64,000 bases of DNA from Hydractinia symbiolongicarpus. Taxonomy: Eukaryota > Cnidaria > Hydrozoa > Anthoathecata > Hydractiniidae. This document shows positions 59,501 to 64,000 of the stretch, piece after piece. Within the stretch, counting starts at the first letter, position 1, and each line of letters starts with the position of its first letter. Both the position numbers and the translations under genes were made by a program. The stretch covers positions 10,108,001-10,172,000 of the forward strand of contig NC_079889.1 of NCBI RefSeq assembly GCF_029227915.1. Direction: 5' to 3'. The notes beneath the pieces were generated by a model, which worked only from the letters and a program-made list of their open reading frames with translations, did no database searches and had not been told where the DNA came from.

Positions 59501-61504
59501 TACGTATACACTTCTCACCTACAATATCTTGATTAGTCTTCTTCATTTGCTTTGCTATCTTGAATACCTCATTGCGCTGGTCTTCCCTTCTTAACACATC
59601 TGCAAATCTGTTTCTCTCTGCTTCTGATTTTGCCTTATACACTGCTGTACGAGCCCGACGCTTAGCTTCTAAGTAAATATTTTTACTACCACCTGACTTC
59701 CACTCTTTCCAAAGTTTCCTCTTTTCCTTTATACACTGGTCAACCATATTATTCCACCACCAGGTCCGTCTATGTCTAGCTGGTCCTTTCGTCCACCCAC
59801 AGGTAACATCAGAAGCTTCTAGAAGACAATTCTTCAAAGTAGTCCAAGTACTTTCAACATTGTCACTATCACATTGACTATTGTAGGCTAACTTCTGAAC
59901 TTTTGCACTAAATTGTCTTGCTACAATCTCTTCCTTCAGCTTCCAGACTTTTCGACGGGGCCTGTATAGCTTACTAGATAAGGAGTTTAAAAGGAGTAAA
60001 GAGGACAAAATGTGAAATTTTTGATAACAATTTTTTTGTTAAACATGTTCTTTTTCAGTTCTTTATGGCCATAGCATACATGGGGAGTCCTAGAAAATTT
60101 AATGCTTGTTTTGACCTACTCAGACCCAAATAGGGTTCGCGCACTACTGAACAAGTCCGTGCAACATCCAAGACTCATCTCCCCAATTTTCATCACATGG
60201 CTTGAGTTAACCTGGGGCTATGGTAACATTCACTCGCCCATATTGAATTGGTGCCAGGGGGTATTGAACCTGATCTCCCACATAAAATACAAGAGTTATA
60301 ACCACTAACCCACGGCGTCACCACTAAGCTGTGTGTGCCTTAATTAGACGTTCCAGAAGATTGAAGTTGACTTTCAGCTTTAAGCATTAACTTACAGTAC
60401 CACTTGAATCTAATATTACACCAAATTACGTGAACATCCTAATTCCATAATTTCACCCTTCTCTTACATCTATAGATAGATGTGCATATTTTACATGGCT
60501 AGCCTCACAAATATCGAGGGATATACCCTGTCTATTATTTCCAGGAGGGGCCATGGCTTAGATGGAGAGTCCTAGAGTATTTAATGCTCATTTTGAGCTA
60601 CGCAGACCCAATTAGGACCCGCGCTCTACTAGACAACTCCCGGCAACATCCAACGGCCCACATAGTGTGCCATCTCCCCAATTTCCCTCACATGGCTTGG
60701 GTTAACCCGGGGCTATGGTAACATTCACTCGCCCATGTTGAATCGCCGTCAAGAGGAATCGAACCCCGGTCGCCCGCACAGAGTACGAGAGCTATAACCA
60801 CTAATCTACGGCGCCACAAAAAAAAAAAAAAAAAAAATGGCATCTATGATGGCACCATAGTACTATTTCACTGCCACCGGGACTTGTGCACTTTACAGAA
60901 CAGACAGCCTAAACATCGCTGGTGTCTTAATAATATGGACAAATTACCTGAGATTATTATTCTTTTTACAGAAGATAAAAATCTTATTTTGTTCTTCAGA
61001 TATCCTGTTTTAACTGAGAGGTACATCGAATTATTTTTTCGTAACATTTTTGTCCGCTGCGAAACAGCCATGCACGGCTAACTATCCTGTTACAGACAGT
61101 ACGGCCCTTTTCCCCAATCAATCAACGAGACTCACCAGATCGGGGAAAAGTGCCGTACTGACAGAGGATATCACCCGACTGCTTACGTCATGCACACTGG
61201 CAGCAGCACTGTTATAAGCGACATAGCTACGCTTTAAAATAAGAATTATCTTCTTAAACACGATTTTGACTATGTATTGTGTGTAGCTACTGCTTTTTGG
61301 AGATGTTTAGCCGTATAACTACCTACCTAGCTAGGAGAAAAAGTTAAACATAATGTATAAAATCCTTCTTACTGGTACTTGGTATTTCTTTCGTGCCAAT
61401 GAAACCATTATGCCCTTGTACATTAGCATAAAAATGCTTAAAAAGGCAGTCAAAACTACGTATCCATACTCCTTTGGGAGAACATCTGTGATTTTTACAG
61501 CCAT
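53576..61504 (-). CDS. MGST3: Microsomal glutathione S-transferase 3, last exon not found
   Basis: Four minus-strand exons: 61373-61504 (ATG at 61504), 56123-56193, 55538-55595 and 53576-53648, with phase-correct GT/AG junctions, coding for about 111 residues. Exon 1 holds VLPKEYGYVVLTAFLSIFML and ends LARKKYQVP, the first MAPEG membrane helix and loop. Exon 2 holds YPDMYTTDDKKKIFNCIQRA followed by HQN. Exon 3 holds LENYTPTMICLLLGGIQHP. Exon 4 holds VLASVAGLIWIVGRVVYAKG, then YSTGG. This order matches the MAPEG family, MGST3 type, a membrane protein of the ER/mitochondria with glutathione-dependent transferase/peroxidase activity. About 35-40 C-terminal residues (fourth membrane helix) should follow in another exon further left, which I could not recognise. 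Intron 1 (56194-61372) contains a LINE and two SINEs. Confidence 0.9.
57255..57562 (+). other. Unrecognised frame antisense in MGST3 intron 1
   Basis: A frame of about 100 codons containing LLGTSLSSGFKRKMSKTDEY matches no family I know. It abuts the 3' end of the LINE and may be part of an older repeat. Confidence 0.2.
57660..60010 (-). mobile_element. 5'-truncated non-LTR retrotransposon (LINE) with ATG-repeat tail
   Basis: On the minus strand, one open frame of 773 codons is followed by a short 3' end ACGGACGTTAAGCCGAGAAT and a (GAT)n tail at 57660-57681. No endonuclease (APE) domain is present at the 5' side, so the copy is truncated near 60010. Insertion is in MGST3 intron 1, in the same orientation as the gene. 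The clade looks RTE/Proto2-like from its C-terminal part and tail, but this is not certain. Confidence 0.85.
57687..60008 (-). CDS. LINE reverse transcriptase with internal PHD-type zinc finger
   Basis: Residue numbers follow the 773-codon frame. The pre-RT region covers 1-215. Reverse transcriptase motifs: YRGLKLVDQVMKVIERVID (295-313), FGFVPGRGTTDAI (327-339), FAFVDLEKAFDRVP (358-371, catalytic Asp), GVHQGSVLSPLLF (418-430) and LLYADDLVLIAES (449-461, catalytic YADD). A PHD/RING-like finger follows at 508-551 (CGVC ... CQTC ... WVHKKC ... CKRC). The C-terminal domain (570-740) has AWKKFRELLPLLTS, VMLYGSETWAVK, RLNWLGHLERM and RGRPRKTWQE. The frame is open throughout, which suggests a recent insertion. 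It lacks the upstream endonuclease and its own start, so it is not autonomous as it stands. Confidence 0.88.
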   Translation of the reverse strand: MSSLLLLNSLSSKLYRPRRKVWKLKEEIVARQFSAKVQKLAYNSQCDSDNVESTWTTLKNCLLEASDVTCGWTKGPARHRRTWWWNNMVDQCIKEKRKLWKEWKSGGSKNIYLEAKRRARTAVYKAKSEAERNRFADVLRREDQRNEVFKIAKQMKKTNQDIVGEKCIRNDEGVLASTEEEKRVAWKNHYQRLLNTEFDWDEDNLSDDDVVEGPAMQIKTEWVVEAIRKMKIGKAAEVSVIVAEMVKASGYIGVELITSLANQIIKDGAIPSEWQWSVIVNCFKGKGDALERSNYRGLKLVDQVMKVIERVIDKLLRERIDIDKMQFGFVPGRGTTDAIFLLRQLQEKYLGKRKNLYFAFVDLEKAFDRVPRKVIWWAMRKLGVDEWLVTMVQSMYSNARSRVRINDSLSDEFSVNVGVHQGSVLSPLLFILVLEALSMEFRTGCPWELLYADDLVLIAESMEELVEKFEKWKKRLEEKGLKVNTAKSKVMISSIAAKCDLVVGKWPCGVCRKGVGSNSIFCQTCKHWVHKKCSSISGRLRAGIQFVCKRCKGEIIENEVFPALMMYNSGSLEIVKNFYYLGDMLGSEGGVGRSVTCRIGSAWKKFRELLPLLTSRVLSIEVKGRLYEACVRSVMLYGSETWAVKQEDLDRLERNDMRMVRWMCNASLRDRKSSDELRSRLSLCRIKDVIQIRRLNWLGHLERMEEDNWVRKCRDLIVPGAKPRGRPRKTWQEVIRTDLIERKLSLDLTQSRSDWKRVINIPRPTHASMENGR
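60062..60312 (-). mobile_element. tRNA-derived SINE copy (family A), diverged
   Basis: Minus-strand head from about 60312 is tRNA-like (GTGACGCCGTGGGTTAGTGG ... GGTTCAATACCCCC). The body shares AATGTTACCATAGCCCC..GGTTAACTCAAGCCATGTGA with the copy at 60549. Lies in MGST3 intron 1, next to the truncated 5' end of the LINE. Confidence 0.65.
60549..60817 (-). mobile_element. tRNA-derived SINE copy (family A), best preserved
   Basis: The head on the minus strand starts GTGGCGCCGTAGATTAGTGG and has B box GGGGTTCGATTCC. The body runs AATGTTACCATAGCCCCGGG, TTAACCCAAGCCATGTGAGG, GAAATTGGGGAGATGGC and on to a region shared with the 60062 copy. A 20-base A run (60818-60837) lies at the head side on the plus strand rather than at the element's 3' end. 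Confidence 0.7.
61093..61163. repeat. Hairpin, 23 bp arms
   Basis: CAGACAGTACGGCCCTTTTC, then CCC, opposes GGGGAAAAGTGCCGTACTGA, then CAG, with two mismatches and a loop of about 24 bases. Lies in MGST3 intron 1. A MITE remnant or a hairpin RNA precursor are both possible. Confidence 0.65.
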
Positions 61505-62441
61505 TTTGATTGCCTTGCCGCCTTCAAATCCGAAATGAGCCAGTGTTCAGTACAAAAACGGTCAGTTTTGTACAAAGATGGTTGTTCTGCCCCGATTGCG
61601 AAAACGGCCTGTTTACAACCGGGACAGCCGGATTACGTACGCATGGTCCGATCATGCACCGTTGTGTCGTGGTGACCGGATTATGAACGCTGATATAATG
61701 GCTGGCCGGCTGTGATTGCCATTTTCTTCGAACTTTTGTGAATTAAACATTCTTTGGAAAATAGAACACCCCTAAAAACTAGACATGGCGAAAGAAAAAA
61801 GTATCGATGTAATTCTTAGTATAACCTACTCTTGTAGTAAATCATTTAACATAATTTACTTAGAAGTAACTAAACTTCACGGAACCTAAATTATTCTTTT
61901 TGCGGAAATTAAGTTTAGTGAAAATTTATTATACTTACGAATCCCAAAATTTAGTATTTGCCATGAAATTTCGCTTCATTTAAGAACAACAACAACTTTG
62001 CTACCAGGGCTATTTGCTTGTCAGAAATGATGACAAATGATATAAAAGCGGTGGGCCCCGATTATATTTGTTCTAAAGTCTCGAATAATATTTGACTGTC
62101 ATACATAAGCCGACCTGCACTGATTATGTTCATTCTATAATAAGTGAGAAATAATATTACACTGACTTATATAAACCGGCCTGCCCTGATTATGTTCCTT
62201 TTATAAGTGCCAAATAATATTTTTTGAGTAATAAGCCAGCCTGTCCTGATTATTTTGCCCTGATTATGTATTGCCTGCCCTGTTTTTAACTGGGGCAAGC
62301 TGCCGTACTTAATCAGGCCAATGTTCATTATCCGGCAGAACATGGTCACGTTCGCCGCTACAGCAAAAAAAGCCAAACTTTGTACAGCGAACGACATTAC
62401 GGAGTTTCATACCGCGCAGGTCTGGGCGCTAGCGAAGCGGT
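61505..62441. other. Upstream flank of MGST3 with degenerate tandem units
   Basis: From 62040 to 62300, about four units of roughly 60-70 bp share GCCTGCCCTGATTATGTTC and AAATAATATT. No gene seen. The MGST3 promoter should lie at the left end of this interval, but no clear core element was picked out. Confidence 0.4.
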
Positions 62442-63527
62442 TTGTATGGGGGCATTATATGCTCCGATAGTGAAAGATTGCTTATGTCATTATCACGACG
62501 TATGGGTGGTATGGGTCTCATAGTATTTTATGAGGAAGCAATTCATGAGTACGCAAATTCCAGAAAATTAACGGCGACAGTTACAGACCTCGTCCTGCAA
62601 CAGAATACGTCATATGTAACAACATCCACAACGAGGACGAAGGAAAAATTCAGAGCCAAACGTGAAAGTCGCCAAAATGAATTACTTCAAAAAATAACTC
62701 TGTCACTAGATGCAAGAATGCAACGTCTGAATTGTACCGACAGAGAAAAGGATCGTCGAATTGGTAGACAATTTTACCTTTGAAAGATCACGGCTTCAAC
62801 CTGAATAAACAAAATTTTTGGAATGCTGTTAGAATAAGATATGGTTGGAATTTATCTAATGTCCCAACAACATGTGCATGTGGTACCAAATTTGATTTTC
62901 AACATGCTATGAACTGTAAGAAAGGTGGATTTGTTATCATCCGTCACAACAATGTTCGGGACATGGCCACAAATATGCTTTCACAAGTTTGTAAAGATGT
63001 CGAATCGGAACCTATGTTGATGCCTCTCACTGGCGAAAAGTTTGACAAACGATCAGTGAAAACGTCGCACGAAGCTCGTTTAGACGTAAGAGCTCGAGGA
63101 TTATGGGAAAAAGGACAAAATGCATTTTATAATATAAGGGTCTTTGATCCAAACGCATCGCGTTATTTTAACGCAATGTTATGTTAGGAACGAGGCTGAG
63201 AAGAAGAATCAATACAACGAAAGAGTATTGGAAGTTGAGAACGGATGCTTCACACCGTTGGTATTCTCGATTTATGGCGGAATGGGTCGAGAGTGCCAAA
63301 CATTCTACCATCGATTGGCTGAAGACATCGCAGCGAAAAGAAAGCAAAACCTGGGCAATGTGATATCGTGGATCCGGACGAAACTGAGTTTTTCACTGTT
63401 GAGATCGTGCCTATTATGTATTAGAGGCTCCCGTACGGCAAATGTCAGGTCAGAGTGCAGTAGATTGGTTGCTGAAGACATTGATGTCGATCATCAACTG
63501 GCTAAAATTTATATTTTTTCCTTGTAA
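62442..63527 (+). pseudogene. Retroelement C-terminal fragment, frameshifted
   Basis: Three overlapping frames read as one protein. 62442-62783: LLMSLSRRMGGMGLIVFYEE, AIHEYANS. 62780-63187: a Cys/His cluster CACG...HAMNC..GG..IIRHNNVRD, then EARLDVRARGLWEKGQNAFY, NIRVFDPNASRY. 63144-63527: EVENGCFTPLVFSIYGGMGR, WIRTKLSFSLLRSCLLCIRG SR. The Cys-His cluster followed by a spaced Asp pair resembles the C-terminal finger and restriction-enzyme-like (PD-(D/E)XK) endonuclease of site-specific non-LTR elements. No reverse transcriptase core is present upstream, and two frame changes show decay. Confidence 0.6.
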
Positions 63528-64000
63528 TGTAATCTTTTCTATGTTCTGTTATCCTTCCACGTATAATGTCTCCAGTCGAATTTATATGTATTTAATGTAA
63601 TTTTTTTTAATAATTTTCATGGTCAGTTTTTCACAACTATTCTGGTTATTGCTTCAAAAAGAGGCAGAAATGCCTGATGTTTCTTCAACTAATATTTTAC
63701 TTTAACTGACATTTTGCTTTTTAAAACACGTTTAAATGGTGTTGCTAACCCTCTTTGTGGCATATTGACATGGGTAAGATGTTGGAATCGAAGAAAACTT
63801 AAATTACTGACTTTTATAGAGAGGCAAGAGAGGACCATATTGTTGATGTTGGTTTTAGGTGTTAGCTTCCTGTTGCAAGCTACATATACCATACATTTTG
63901 TGTTGTGAGGAATAAAGTATTGGTTAAAAAGAAACACTTTTCTATCATTATCAGTGCACTTTGGCAAGAAGAAATAAAAATTGCAGCTAGCTATAGAAAG
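63528..64000. other. 3' flank of the retroelement fragment
   Basis: AT-rich; AATAAA at 63911-63916 in plus orientation might be a polyadenylation signal. No gene recognised to the window end. Confidence 0.3.

Noticed and set aside
1-64000. CRISPR arrays, operons or prophage
   Set aside because: The window has introns, SINEs, LINEs and polyadenylation-like signals; the only regular array (35140-37150) is a ~200 bp satellite with no spacer pattern.

Overview
This AT-rich 64 kb window is eukaryotic nuclear DNA. Genes are split into short exons with GT/AG introns, long gene-poor stretches separate them, and there are many degenerate transposable elements. The gene and repeat content suggests a cnidarian, perhaps a hydrozoan. 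The grounds are a secreted helical protein with beta/gamma-crystallin-like modules that recalls the jellyfish toxin group, a LINE with a PHD finger inside its ORF, and Helitron ends starting TCTATATTATAATACCCGTATAC. The assignment is inference; no rRNA or mitochondrial marker is present.

Layout. 1-3841 (+): the 3' end of a fibronectin III + SPRY (B30.2) gene of the TRIM/FSD1 type, in four exons. 3842-15717: no convincing gene; SINE, Helitron and piggyBac-type MITE copies. 15872-16828 (+): an intronless gene for a secreted, possibly GPI-anchored protein with a TIMP/NTR-like domain. 16829-28750: repeats, a cluster of Helitron ends (23640-24400), a tRNA-derived SINE and a damaged THAP-domain ORF (25989-26420, -). 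28854-37865 (-): a six-exon gene for a secreted protein of about 776 residues, the most interesting gene here. Its first intron carries a ~200 bp tandem repeat interrupted by two Helitrons. 37900-47600: a dense transposon graveyard with a tRNA-Ser-like relic, a Harbinger-type MITE, a broken RecQ-type helicase and nested inverted repeats. 49414-50353 (+): a Fic-domain gene with an intact HPFxDGNGR motif but an apparent frameshift in its N-terminal part. 53576-61504 (-): four exons of microsomal glutathione S-transferase 3 (MGST3), with a LINE and two SINEs in intron 1. 62442-63527 (+): the broken C-terminal part of another retroelement.

The genes form no pathway or operon. Exon joins for the TRIM-like, crystallin-like and MGST3 genes were checked by hand for splice consensus and phase, and all recognised junctions are consistent. 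The 5' end of the TRIM-like gene and the last exon of MGST3 were not found. Family assignments rest on motif recognition only.
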